Virus record (IMG/VR): IMGVR_UViG_3300049489_000428
Span: 1 to 57,255 of that record
Source of the DNA: a virus
Length of the DNA: 57,255 bases
Reading direction: 5' to 3' (one strand)
In this document: positions 12,104 through 22,000 of the stretch, in pieces
Layout: every line of letters starts with the position of its first letter
Position numbering within the stretch: the stretch's first letter is position 1
Made by a program: the position numbers and the translations under genes
The notes under the pieces: model-generated
Told to the model about the DNA's origin: nothing
Databases searched by the model: none
What the model saw: only the letters and a program-made list of their open reading frames with translations

Positions 12104-13988
12104 GAAAGTATTTACACTTTCTGCTCCACTACTTAAAGTCGAAAAGGCCTCACAGTCTGACGACTCAACGGATAAACCGTCTATATTTATTGAAGGGTAT
12201 GCAAATACTATTAATAAAGATAGAGTTGGTGATGTAATTGTCGCGGAGGCCTGGACAAAGGGTGCTCTTACCAATTATTTAAAGAATCCAATTATCTTAG
12301 GGTTCCACGATCACTCAAATCCAATTGGAGTAGCAGAGCAGGTATCCGTTGATCCAAACGGATTAAAAGTTAGAGCAAGAATAAGTCCCGCAGCTGAGGA
12401 TGAGTACAATTTAATCGCCGATGGAGTTTTAAAGGCGTTTTCAGTCGGCTTCACTATTAAAGATGCCGAATATGATTCAGAAACAGACATTTTTTTAATT
12501 AAGGATGTAGAGCTATACGAGATTAGTGTAGTTTCGGTTCCTGCAAATCAAGACTGTATTTTCGAAATGGCTAAGTCATTTGAAAATTCGGCAGAATATC
12601 AAGATTTTAAGAAATCTTTTAGTAAAAAGTCCGTGGAGCCATCCACACAACAAGTTTCAAAGGAGAAAAAGTTAATGGATCCTAAAGATCTAGAACAGCT
12701 AATGAAGCAAACCGCAGAGAGCACAGCAAAAGCTGTTGCAGACGCAATTGCTCAAAAAGCTGCTGAAGAAAAAGCCGCTGCTGATGCGAAGGCTGCAGAA
12801 GAAGCGCAAAAACAAGAATTGATTAAGCTTGGTCAAAGTGGAGCTGAAAAGATTGTAGCAGAAGCTGAGAAGCGCATTGCTGAAGCCAATGGCGAAGCAG
12901 TTGGTAAGCTTCTAGGTGATCTTAAGAGCGAAATGCAAGCTCAGATTGATGAAGTCAAGAAGGCTGCTCAATCTAAGATGAATTTCAATGACAAGGGTGG
13001 AAACACAAATGAGCCCAGCATGGCTGAAAAGACCAGTGCTGTTCTTATGGCGAAAGCTCTTGGCGTTCCTATTACCGAAACTAAGTTCGGTAAGGAATTG
13101 ATTGAAAAGGCTGGACCTCACGTTGCTTCAGCTTATTGGGAAGATCAAGTATCTACCAACATGCAAGAAGAAATTCGCAGGCTTCTAGTTGTTGCTCCCC
13201 TGTTTAACACGATGCAGATGCCTTCAAGCATTCTTCGTCTACCAGTAAATCCTGAAGCCGGTTACGGTACATGGGTTGCTGCTTCTTCATTCGGTACTAC
13301 ATCATCTTCTGGTGCTGCTGGTACGCATGTATTGAAGGAATTAACACTTACCGCTTACAAACTAGCGACTAAGGAATTCCTGACATACGAAGAAGAAGAC
13401 GATACCTTCCTGGCGATTATGCCTATCGTACGTAACGCACTAGTGCGTCGTATGGCGAAGTCAACTGACCTAGCACTTCTACGTGGTGCTGGTAGCGGCG
13501 GCGACCCACTTAAGGGTCTCGGCGCTTGGGCAGCTGCCTCTGATGGTGTAACCGTTACTAACACAGCTAAGGCAACCGTTGCTAACCTAGCATCAGTTCG
13601 TCGTAAGCTTAATGTTTGGGGTATGAATCCTTCAGACCTAGTATTCATCGTTTCAACTGATGTTTACTTTGACCTTCTTGAAGATGCGGATTTCCGTACA
13701 TGGGATAAGGTAGGCGACAAAGCCACTATTCTTAACGGAGCAATCGGTCAAGTAAGTGGAACTAACGTTATTGTATCTGGCGAGTTTGCAGCCCGCGCTG
13801 CAGCCGCGGTTGGAGCAATCTGCGTTAATGCACGTAACTTCATTTTTGGACGTTATAAGAATCTACGTCTAGAAAGCGATACATTCGTCGAATCACAGAA
13901 TAAGATTCTGGTTGCGACTGAGCGTATGGCGTTCCAACAACTAAGCACTGTTGACGGTAATGCTGTTAGCAAGCTTGTTTGGAGCTAA
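12096..13988 (+). CDS. prohead protease fused to major capsid protein
   Basis: 630 aa in three parts. Residues 25-165: HK97-type prohead protease (IEGYANTINKDRVGDVI; LGFHDHSNPIGVAE with catalytic His; VLKAFSVGFTI with catalytic Ser; ELYEISVVSVPANQD). Residues 185-300: charged helical region (AADAKAAEEAQKQELIK), like a scaffold/delta domain. Residues 310-630: HK97-fold capsid (VSTNMQEEIRRLLVVAPLFNTMQM; LLRGAGSGGDPLKGLG; LESDTFVESQNKILVATERMAFQ). Normally separate genes; here one ORF supplies protease, scaffold and shell. Self-cleavage during maturation is expected. Confidence 0.85.
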   Translation: MSKKVFTLSAPLLKVEKASQSDDSTDKPSIFIEGYANTINKDRVGDVIVAEAWTKGALTNYLKNPIILGFHDHSNPIGVAEQVSVDPNGLKVRARISPAAEDEYNLIADGVLKAFSVGFTIKDAEYDSETDIFLIKDVELYEISVVSVPANQDCIFEMAKSFENSAEYQDFKKSFSKKSVEPSTQQVSKEKKLMDPKDLEQLMKQTAESTAKAVADAIAQKAAEEKAAADAKAAEEAQKQELIKLGQSGAEKIVAEAEKRIAEANGEAVGKLLGDLKSEMQAQIDEVKKAAQSKMNFNDKGGNTNEPSMAEKTSAVLMAKALGVPITETKFGKELIEKAGPHVASAYWEDQVSTNMQEEIRRLLVVAPLFNTMQMPSSILRLPVNPEAGYGTWVAASSFGTTSSSGAAGTHVLKELTLTAYKLATKEFLTYEEEDDTFLAIMPIVRNALVRRMAKSTDLALLRGAGSGGDPLKGLGAWAAASDGVTVTNTAKATVANLASVRRKLNVWGMNPSDLVFIVSTDVYFDLLEDADFRTWDKVGDKATILNGAIGQVSGTNVIVSGEFAARAAAAVGAICVNARNFIFGRYKNLRLESDTFVESQNKILVATERMAFQQLSTVDGNAVSKLVWS

Positions 13989-14002
13989 TCAGTAATTAAA
14001 CT

Positions 14003-14030
14003 AATGGGCGGGTCTAAAAGCCCGCCCATT
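14003..14030 (+). terminator. stem-loop after capsid gene
   Basis: AATGGGCGGG / CCCGCCCATT with an 8-base loop, then TTC. The short T-run suggests partial termination or mRNA 3'-end protection that raises capsid message relative to downstream genes. Confidence 0.7.
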
Positions 14031-14052
14031 TTCACAAGGGAATATATAATAA

Positions 14053-14616
14053 ATGGCTACACCATTAGTAACATTAGAAGAATACAAGACGTTTGCGCAA
14101 ATCAGTAGTAATCAGCAAGATGACCGTATTACTCAGCTTATTCCTATGGTATCTTTCTTTGTGAAAAATTATTGTAATCGCAAATTTGTTGACTACTACA
14201 ATACAGCAAAAACAGAATATTGGAGTGAGGGTGGGCCCTACTTCTTTACAGACGAACAACCTATTAGGGAAGTTACTTCTGTAGAAATTAAGACCTCGCC
14301 CTCCGGAGATTATGTATTAGCTACAGAGAATGTAGACTATTCATGGGATAGGGCGGTAGATTGTATAACCGCTCTTAATACAGACGGATTTCCGGTAATC
14401 CCTAACGCAGTTAAAATTATATATAAAGGCGGATATTCAGACATTCCAGAAGATCTAAAACTTGGTGTTATGGATCTTATTACTTACTATATGAAAGGTG
14501 AAAGTTCTCCTAGAAAATCACTTAATAGTAATCAGATTTCTGTTGAGTACGTAACTTCTGCTGATCTTCCACACCACATCAAACGCGTGTTTGATCTTTA
14601 TAGGATTATAGTTTAA
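14053..14616 (+). CDS. head-tail connector, gp6-like adaptor
   Basis: 187 aa starting MATPLVTLEEYKTFAQISSNQQDDRITQLIPMVSFFVKNYCNRKF, the helical start typical of HK97 gp6/SPP1 gp15 adaptors. A beta-rich middle (PIREVTSVEIKTSPSGDYV) and YKGGYSDIPEDLKLGVMDLITYYMK follow. It forms the ring beneath the portal. AAGGG precedes the ATG by 13 bp. The gene abuts the next one. Confidence 0.75.
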   Translation: MATPLVTLEEYKTFAQISSNQQDDRITQLIPMVSFFVKNYCNRKFVDYYNTAKTEYWSEGGPYFFTDEQPIREVTSVEIKTSPSGDYVLATENVDYSWDRAVDCITALNTDGFPVIPNAVKIIYKGGYSDIPEDLKLGVMDLITYYMKGESSPRKSLNSNQISVEYVTSADLPHHIKRVFDLYRIIV

Positions 14617-16322
14617 TGTCTAAACCTGTCCTAGAAAAGCTGGTTCAGCAACTATTTATGCCTGCTCAGAATTCTAAAGCACTCGGATTAACTGCTGCTG
14701 AATTCGAAACCAATAAGGCTAGAGTAGAGGCCTTCAAACGCGATATTACAAAAATAGGTGAGGATTTTAGAAAATACTCCGCCTATGCAATACATGAGTT
14801 TGATATAAGTCAAACTACTATCGAAGGATTATTACGACAGGTATTAAAAGATGCTAAATTAATAGAATCAGATACTATTACTGCATCTAGAATAGAACAA
14901 AAATTTGGGGATGTAATTCCAAAATTAGCAGAATATATTAGATTACAACTAATAGAAGAAGTGAAAAGATCTGGTGCTAGTAAAAGAGCCACTAATATTG
15001 TTAAACTTGGTAATGGAGGTAATTCGATTATTTTTGGTACCAGAGATAGCACATCTGATAATTTCGCGGCTATTTCCAGTCTCTTCATTCGAGCATCTGG
15101 ATTGAGAACCAAGAGCCATAATCTAGCCTTTAGAAAGCTGATTTATGATTTTATTGGTGGTATAACTGATGAGGTAGACAGCAAGAACAGACCTATATAT
15201 GAAGATAAGCAACTTGAGCTCCAGGTTCGTAAACAATTAAATAGATCTAATGCTCAGTTTGACAAAGGGCATGACTCTTTAAGTTCTAATATTCAACAAG
15301 CTATCGGTGCAATGATTTTCAATAACGTTCATACTATGAACGTATTTGACCTTTCACCGACAGACCCTAAGCGTTTAGCGGTTGCAAAAGAGTTAGAAAA
15401 TATTGAGCAGGGATTTACTCAGTTAGTAAAAAATCCTAAATTTAAAAGAGATCTCAAATCGTATCTACTCGGAGAACCTGGAGTTGCTGCCGCCGTAATT
15501 CAGACCAGTTTAGGTTTTATCAGACGAATGGTCTCTGGAGAAATAGCTGCCGTAGTTAATGAACAAACTAGACTTAACGATGAAGTAATTAAGAAAGTAG
15601 CACGAGATATAACCGTTCATATATATCCGCAGTATTCAAAGGAGAACAGATCCGCTGGTGGAGCTTTAGAGGCCCAAATTGGGGAACACTTTAGATCTAA
15701 ACAATCAAATATTGGACAACTGCTCTATATGTATCTAAACGGCACCTTTTCCGCCCCAGGATTACCGGATCCAAAACAGTTAGGTGGCAGCCCTAGTATT
15801 CAAGATATGTCGGCTAAAGTAATATATGATTCTTTGGCTAAAGGAACCACCACTAAACAATCTTTTGAGGGTTCTGCATCTTCTAAAAGAGCTAGTTATA
15901 GTTCCGGACTTCCGGCTCCGAATACTAAAAAAACCTCGGCACGTAAACTTCCCAAAGTACCTATTCCAAAGATAGAACCAATAAAAATTCGTTCTCAGGC
16001 AGGCAAATTCGTATCTTTAGTAAATGTAGTCAATTTAATAAATATGCAGTTAGCTGACAAGATCCGACAAAATATGGGTTCCCCCAGACTTAACTATAGA
16101 ACTGGTAGGTTTGCACAGTCTGCTCAAGTACTTCCAGCATCCATAGATAAAGATGGGGCAGTACGTCTTCCATATACATATTTGAAGAAACCGTACCAAA
16201 CTTTCGAAGTTGGGTATAATCAGGGATCACCTTCTAGAGATCCAAGAGTAGTAATCTCTGAGAGTATTAGAGAATTGGCAATTAAACAAGTAACTGCCAA
16301 GTTAAGGATAGTTAGAGTATGA
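14616..16322 (+). CDS. neck/head-tail joining protein, C-terminal tail-completion domain
   Basis: 568 aa. The N-terminal 300 residues are helical and not recognised. A Lys/Ser-rich linker (about 400-455, KRASYSSGLPAPNTKKTSARK) leads to a C-terminal segment (about 460-568: KIRQNMGSPRLNYRTGRFAQSA...RVVISESIRELA) resembling HK97 gp10/tail-completion proteins. The position between adaptor and terminator genes supports a neck role. It is much longer than usual, so an extra domain is present. Sure of virion assembly, less of exact role. Confidence 0.6.
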   Translation: MSKPVLEKLVQQLFMPAQNSKALGLTAAEFETNKARVEAFKRDITKIGEDFRKYSAYAIHEFDISQTTIEGLLRQVLKDAKLIESDTITASRIEQKFGDVIPKLAEYIRLQLIEEVKRSGASKRATNIVKLGNGGNSIIFGTRDSTSDNFAAISSLFIRASGLRTKSHNLAFRKLIYDFIGGITDEVDSKNRPIYEDKQLELQVRKQLNRSNAQFDKGHDSLSSNIQQAIGAMIFNNVHTMNVFDLSPTDPKRLAVAKELENIEQGFTQLVKNPKFKRDLKSYLLGEPGVAAAVIQTSLGFIRRMVSGEIAAVVNEQTRLNDEVIKKVARDITVHIYPQYSKENRSAGGALEAQIGEHFRSKQSNIGQLLYMYLNGTFSAPGLPDPKQLGGSPSIQDMSAKVIYDSLAKGTTTKQSFEGSASSKRASYSSGLPAPNTKKTSARKLPKVPIPKIEPIKIRSQAGKFVSLVNVVNLINMQLADKIRQNMGSPRLNYRTGRFAQSAQVLPASIDKDGAVRLPYTYLKKPYQTFEVGYNQGSPSRDPRVVISESIRELAIKQVTAKLRIVRV

Positions 16323-16771
16323 GTAACCGTTCATCTATAGTAGACGCACTAGTTACTAAATTAAAGACGATAGATGGAACAGGAAAGTTTAAGTCGTCTC
16401 TAGCTGGTAATGTATTTCCAGTATTAAAGTTTTTTGATGAGGTAAATGACTTTCCACATGTCTGTGTAGTTGCCGGATATGAAAATAGAGAATACTTACC
16501 TAGTGATTTCCGATGGGGGTATTTAAATATCTCAATCAAGGTTTATGTACAAAGCGAGTTCGCCCAACAAGAGTTGGAAAAAGTTCTTGCTGATATTGAA
16601 TATGTAGTTTCAGAAAATGAGCAACTAAGATATGGAAGTGATGTTCAGGCACTGACTACAGAAATACTAATAAATTCAATTCAAACTGACGAGGGAGTTT
16701 TATCACCTCTAGGGGTTGGAGAAATCAATCTGGTAGCTCGCTATCAAGTTATATCTCATAACCCAACTTGA
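16319..16771 (+). CDS. tail terminator-like protein
   Basis: 150 aa. MSNRSSIVDALVTKLKTI at the N-terminus, then FPHVCVVAGYENREYLPSDF and WGYLNISIKVYVQ, the pattern of lambda gpU/DUF3168-type tail terminators that cap the tail tube and join it to the head. It overlaps the preceding gene by ATGA. The assignment rests on gene position and fold pattern. Confidence 0.65.
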   Translation: MSNRSSIVDALVTKLKTIDGTGKFKSSLAGNVFPVLKFFDEVNDFPHVCVVAGYENREYLPSDFRWGYLNISIKVYVQSEFAQQELEKVLADIEYVVSENEQLRYGSDVQALTTEILINSIQTDEGVLSPLGVGEINLVARYQVISHNPT

Positions 16772-16845
16772 AGTAACGTAATCGATTCATCGTTAGTAAA
16801 TACTAAACAAGATGAGATTACAAAGAAATAGGAGATCAATTCTCA

Positions 16846-18243
16846 ATGGCCGTTAATCTATCCCGTAATACGCGAGTTTATTACACCAACCTAGCGTTGA
16901 CTACACAAACAACCGGTTACGATAATACTAATACGTGGGAAATTCAGGTTCTGAATGGATATCAATTCAGCCAGAATACTGAACAACAAACAATTCAGAT
17001 CATGGAAGCTGGACAAGTTCCAAATCGTGGTCAACGCTCTTTCAATACTAAACTAAATCCCGTGGAGTGGAGCTTTGGTACTTATGTACGTCCTAAGAAA
17101 TTTACAGCTACAAGTACTATTTCTTCAACTACAAGTAATTCACAAACTGCGGGTGTAGCAACTATTACTACGACTGCGGCTCACAGCTTAACCAACGGTG
17201 ACTATGTATCTATTGCCAATGGTACTACGACTGCAACAGGTTGGAATACTCTTTCAAATTCACCAGTTCCTGTACAGTGGGTATCGTCAACAGTAATTAA
17301 AGTGCCTGTTAGTGTAACAGCATCGGCTGTATGTTCACAAGCTCTAGCCATCACTAAAGTTGCTAGAACTACATCACCCGAAAAATATCTATGGAACGCT
17401 GCGTTATCAAAACGTGATCTATACGATTATGACGGTTATACAGCAGATACTAAGACACCGGCTTGGACAGAAGTTGCAGGTTCAGCATCTCTAGTATCAA
17501 CAAATGCTGATGCCCACCAACTTGCGCCGTTCGCGCTGATCTTTAAGGTAGACAATGTTTACTACAAGATTTGCCAGTGCGCGGTTAACCAAGCTGAAAT
17601 TCAATTTGGTCTAGATCAGATTGCGCAGATTAATTGGAGTGGTTTTGGTACTGTTATTCAGCAATTCGATACTACAGCAGCTCAAGCGACTTCTTTGGCC
17701 AACTTGACTGCGGCTGACGTAACTGCACAATTTATTACAAATAAATTGTCTACTATTCAGCTAGCGGATAATATTAATGTAGCGACTACCTCAGCTACTT
17801 CACAATATATCGTGCCTATCACTGGTGGAACGCTGACAATTAATAATAACCTTCAATATCTAACTCCAGAAATCCTTGGAACAGTTAATTTCCCTGTAGG
17901 TTACTTTACAGGAACACGAGCTATTTCAGGAAATCTAACTGCATATCTGAAGACCGGATCTAACACCGATACCGGAGCTCTGATGAGTACGATTATTACG
18001 CAGGCTTCTGCAGCTGGTGGTTCAGAGAATAAATTTAGCGCAACACTACATTTAGGCGGACAAACAAGTAATACTAGGGTAGAGTTTGACCTACCAGCTA
18101 TTATGATTCAGGTTCCGTCTATCGAAATTCAAGACGTTGTTTCTACAACACTCAATTTCACGGCCCAAAAGTGGACAGGCTCGAACTACGACCTAGACGC
18201 TGCAAATCCGAACGAATTGACAGTAAATTACTTCTCAGCCTAA
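16846..18243 (+). CDS. major tail tube protein with inserted domain
   Basis: 465 aa, beta-rich, starting MAVNLSRNTRVYYTN. An inserted Thr/Ser-rich segment at about 87-165 (SSTTSNSQTAGVATITTTAA; NGDYVSIANG) looks like an exposed Ig-like or small beta domain. The C-terminus has SIEIQDVVSTTLNFTAQKW, usual in tail tubes. AGGAG lies 10 bp before the ATG. It is placed before the chaperone and tape-measure genes and followed by a stem-loop, as expected for the abundant tube subunit. Confidence 0.8.
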   Translation: MAVNLSRNTRVYYTNLALTTQTTGYDNTNTWEIQVLNGYQFSQNTEQQTIQIMEAGQVPNRGQRSFNTKLNPVEWSFGTYVRPKKFTATSTISSTTSNSQTAGVATITTTAAHSLTNGDYVSIANGTTTATGWNTLSNSPVPVQWVSSTVIKVPVSVTASAVCSQALAITKVARTTSPEKYLWNAALSKRDLYDYDGYTADTKTPAWTEVAGSASLVSTNADAHQLAPFALIFKVDNVYYKICQCAVNQAEIQFGLDQIAQINWSGFGTVIQQFDTTAAQATSLANLTAADVTAQFITNKLSTIQLADNINVATTSATSQYIVPITGGTLTINNNLQYLTPEILGTVNFPVGYFTGTRAISGNLTAYLKTGSNTDTGALMSTIITQASAAGGSENKFSATLHLGGQTSNTRVEFDLPAIMIQVPSIEIQDVVSTTLNFTAQKWTGSNYDLDAANPNELTVNYFSA

Positions 18244-18258
18244 ACTGAGTAAGCTCAA

Positions 18259-18280
18259 GGGCGGGGGCAACCCCGCCCTA
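18259..18280 (+). terminator. stem-loop after tail tube gene
   Basis: Perfect 8-bp stem GGGCGGGG / CCCCGCCC with a GCAA tetraloop, then TATATTT. Probably a partial terminator or mRNA-stabilising hairpin. Confidence 0.75.
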
Positions 18281-18300
18281 TATTTCCAGGAGAAATATTT

Positions 18301-18732
18301 ATGGTATCATTAGACTCGTTGATGGTTCCCAATAAGGAAACAGAAGTTGAATTTCCGGGAATCGATGGTTTCAAAGTTAAACTAGCTTTTCAATCACGCG
18401 AAGCATTAATTGCAATTCGCAAGAAAGCTACTAATAAAAAGTTTACTCGTTCATCGCGAGAAATTACCGAAGAAGTTGATGATCAACTCTTCCTAGAATT
18501 GTATGTAAAAGCAGTGGTTAAGGGCTGGGCTGGCTTAAAACTTAAACATCTAGATAAGCTACTGCTTGTTGATCTTAGCGATCAGAAAGATTTAGAGGTA
18601 GAACTTCCGTATTCACCTGATGAAGCACTTAAGCTGATGAAGGCTAGTGTTATTTTTGACCAGTTTGTTAGCGATACGGTGTCAGACTTGTCAAATTTTC
18701 CGAAGAGCAGTTCGCCCGCATTAAAGACTTAA
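18301..18732 (+). CDS. tail assembly chaperone, short form
   Basis: 143 aa (MVSLDSLMVPNKETEVEFPGIDGFKVKLAF...). It lies between tail tube and tape measure, the conserved place of the lambda G/T chaperones that hold the tape-measure protein during tail assembly. Most ribosomes would finish here at 18732; a slip at 18693-18699 gives the longer form. AGGAG is 9 bp upstream. Confidence 0.8.
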   Translation: MVSLDSLMVPNKETEVEFPGIDGFKVKLAFQSREALIAIRKKATNKKFTRSSREITEEVDDQLFLELYVKAVVKGWAGLKLKHLDKLLLVDLSDQKDLEVELPYSPDEALKLMKASVIFDQFVSDTVSDLSNFPKSSSPALKT

Positions 18733-19079
18733 TTTATAGGTACTATCAAAATGCTGAAGTCGGAATGACTAAGGAACAGTATTTCGAGATGTGCGAAGCT
18801 ATAGGTGCTGAGCCCAACGAGGCCGAGGTACCTATAGACTTCAATGACTTTCCGGAAGATGTTCATCTAGCATTTAGTCTTTATTCAAAAATACCAGACA
18901 GGTGGGAAGGTATGTCCGGTACGTATATGGGTAAAGATATGAGTTGTGCGGAGTTCATTATGACAACTTTGGGTACCGAAGATAAGCGTACTGCTTTAGA
19001 ATTTATATTTATGATAGATTCTGTACGGCAGCAGTTTCTTTTAGAGAGACAAAAGAGACAGTCAAAGGAAAAGAAGTAA
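18301..19079 (+). CDS. tail assembly chaperone, -1 frameshift fusion
   Basis: The second frame is open from 18672 and reads KFSEEQFARIKDLIYRYYQN before the ATG at 18765, a sensible protein sequence without its own start. The heptamer A AAT TTT at 18693-18699 is in the right phase for a -1 slip. The product would be 133 residues of the first frame plus about 126 of the second (259 aa), equal to the lambda gpG-T design. The second part is acidic (EAEVPIDFNDFPEDV) and ends at the tape-measure start. Confidence 0.8.
18693..18699 (+). other. slippery heptamer for -1 frameshift
   Basis: AAATTTT read as A AAT TTT in the chaperone frame. After slipping, tRNAs sit on AAA and TTT. No strong downstream pseudoknot was seen by eye. 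Confidence 0.7.
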
Positions 19080-22000
19080 ATGGCATCATACAACTCAGGA
19101 CCTATTGTATTTAAAGTTACAACCGAAGGTTTAGTACAAGCAGCCGCGGCCGCACAGTCTGTCAATAAAGACATGACTGCTGCGGCCGCAGCCGCTGGCA
19201 GAATGGGAAAAGCGGCATCCGGCGCGCTCAAGCAGTCTCAGTCTGGACTCTTTGCTGAAAACAGAGAGTACGGACAGGCTCGCGGTGTGACTGGAATGAC
19301 TGGCGCCGGTGGCCGAGATTTTGCCAAACAGGCTGAAGGTTTGGGTGGACTGGTACGTTTATATGCTACATTTGCTGCTAACATTTTTGCGGTGAGTATG
19401 GCATTCGAAGCACTGAAGCGTTCGTTTCAATTTGAACAATTGCAACGCGCTTCAGATGCTTTTGCTGTAACAACTGGTAAGAATTTATCTTACGTTGCTC
19501 AGCAAATGAAAGAGCTTTCACAGGGAGCTCTAACAGATAAAGCAGCACAATCTTATGCCAACTATGGTGCGTCGGCAGGGTTTACTGCGGACCAAATGAA
19601 GCGACTCGTAGTAGTCGCTAAAGGTGCTTCTCAAGCGCTTGGCCGCGACATGGGCGATTCAATAGACCGTTTGATTCGCGGTACTGGTAAATTAGAACCA
19701 GAACTTTTAGACGAATTAGGTTTACTAACTCGTACTAAACAAGCTGGTATTGAATATGGTAAATCAATTGGTAAAACTTTTGAACAGTTAACCCAATTTG
19801 AAAAGACACAAGCGTTCGTAAACGCTGTGCTAAAAGAAGGTGAGCAAAAATTTGGTGCAGTAGCTGCTGCAGTGAATGTTTCGCCTTTCGAACGACTACA
19901 AGCAGCCGTTGTTAATGCTGGAACGTCTATACTAAATGTTTTAAATAAAGCTATTGCGCCTTTAGCCAGTTTTCTAGCTAATAACAGTTCCGCATTATAT
20001 GGTGGTATTATTGCAGCTATTCTATACTTAGCAAAAACAGCATTACCTATGCTTAACAAAGCTTCAGATGAAGCTAACTTAAAAGCTATTGCTAATTCTA
20101 AAAAAGAGCTGGAATATCATAAAACTAAACGTACGGAATTGGCTGAGCAGATGAAAATTCAGCAACAATACGCCTCTACCACTACAAGACAATATGATGA
20201 ACAGATTGCTGCATATCGCAAGGAGGCAGATTCTTACATAAAAGAGATGACTAGAAAAATGGATGCGAACTCGGCATTCAGAAAGGCCGCGGCTACTCCA
20301 GGTTTTACATCTCAGACTAAGTTTGGAAAAGATAATCTTACATCAGAACAGTATCTAACTCAATTAAGGGATAGACAAATAAAAATAGCCCAACAGTTAG
20401 AGGGAGTAGATGCTCGCAGAGCCGCACACGCGGAACTATTGGCCGCCAGATATGATAAACAGGTAACAGCCGCTAGAAACCTACAGGCTGCAGAACAGTT
20501 ATTGGTAGAATTACACAAAGAGCGTGGTCAGGAATTAGCCGTAGTTAAACAAGCAGAAGCGGAGATTGCTAGACTTAAGAAGGATAGTGTAGCCGAGCAA
20601 AAACTTTTTATCTCAGACCTGAAAAAAGGCGCTCTAGTAAATATTGGATCCATTACCCAAATGGATGGAATAAAAGCCGGTTTTTCAACCTTCAAAAGTG
20701 AGTTTGCAGGAATTAAAACAGCTGCCGCAGAAGCCGGAACTAGTATATCCAAATTAGGTATGGCTGGATTTGCTGCTAGCTCAATGATAAAGATAGGTAT
20801 TAATGGTATCATTGGTTCAATGGGCAAATTGATGGCCGCATTCGGATGGATCTCATTCGCCATTGTAATGTTTGATACGTTAGCCTCAGCATTTGGCGGA
20901 TATAACAAAGGTATTGATAAGTTAATTGAGTCGCAGTCAACATTTGATAAGGTACTTCAGAATTCGGCAGGTCAAATTGGCATATTTCAAAAAATGGCCA
21001 GTGGTGTGGATGGAACCACAGCCTCTTTTATAAAATTAAAAGAATACTCTGGTAATGTATTAACCGGAATTGCTGAAGGTATTTCTGAAATTAGTAAGGC
21101 TTTTAATACTTTTAATAATGAATCGGGGCCAGTAACTGCTATAAAAGAACGTGCACTAAAGATTTTTGATGCAGATGCTACTACAAAACAAGCGGAACAG
21201 TTAAAAACAAGCATTATTACAGCACTAGCCACTGTTACTCCAGAGGACAAGAAGAAAGTTGAATCTGCGGTACTTTCTGCAATACCAAACGCAAAAACAA
21301 TGAATGACGCACTATCCATTATTGGCTCAAGCAGCGCTAATGCACTAGCTGGAATAGGGAATTCTTTAGCCATCAGTTTCACCCAATTAGATCTAGTATT
21401 AAAAAATCAAAACTCTAGTCTCAAGCAGGCCAAAGAAGCTTGGAAAAATCTTGGTGATGAAATGACGAAGCTTGGAGAAAAAGAGATTGTAAAAAATCCT
21501 AAGCTTAAGGGAGTAGCACAGGCTTTAGATAGTATAATACAATCACTAGATAGTGCTGATACTTCTAAGGCCCAAGAGATGTTTGCATCCTTGGGAGAAG
21601 ATAATTTTGTACAACTAATAGCTCTTGGAGAAAAATATAAAGTTGATATGACGGAGGTAACAGCAGCAGTATACGCCGCTAGGGATGCGGAGCTACAACG
21701 TGCCGCAGCAATAAGGTTAGCTGCATCAGAAGAAGAAGCTGCAGCCAAAAAACGCGCTGAACGTATACTTACTGTGGCTGATCACTTTAACAGGATAGGA
21801 TCGAAACAAGATAGTTTTAATGCTCAAGATAAGAATTTAGACGAAGATAATCTCACCTCAGGCGGTGCAACCTCAATATTAAAGAAAATGGCTGAAGAGA
21901 AAGAAGCTCTTATGGAGCTCAAAAAGGATATTCTATCAGATAAACAATTTAAAGAAGATCCTGCCGCTGCTGCTGCCGCTGCCAAAAGTATAGATGCTAT

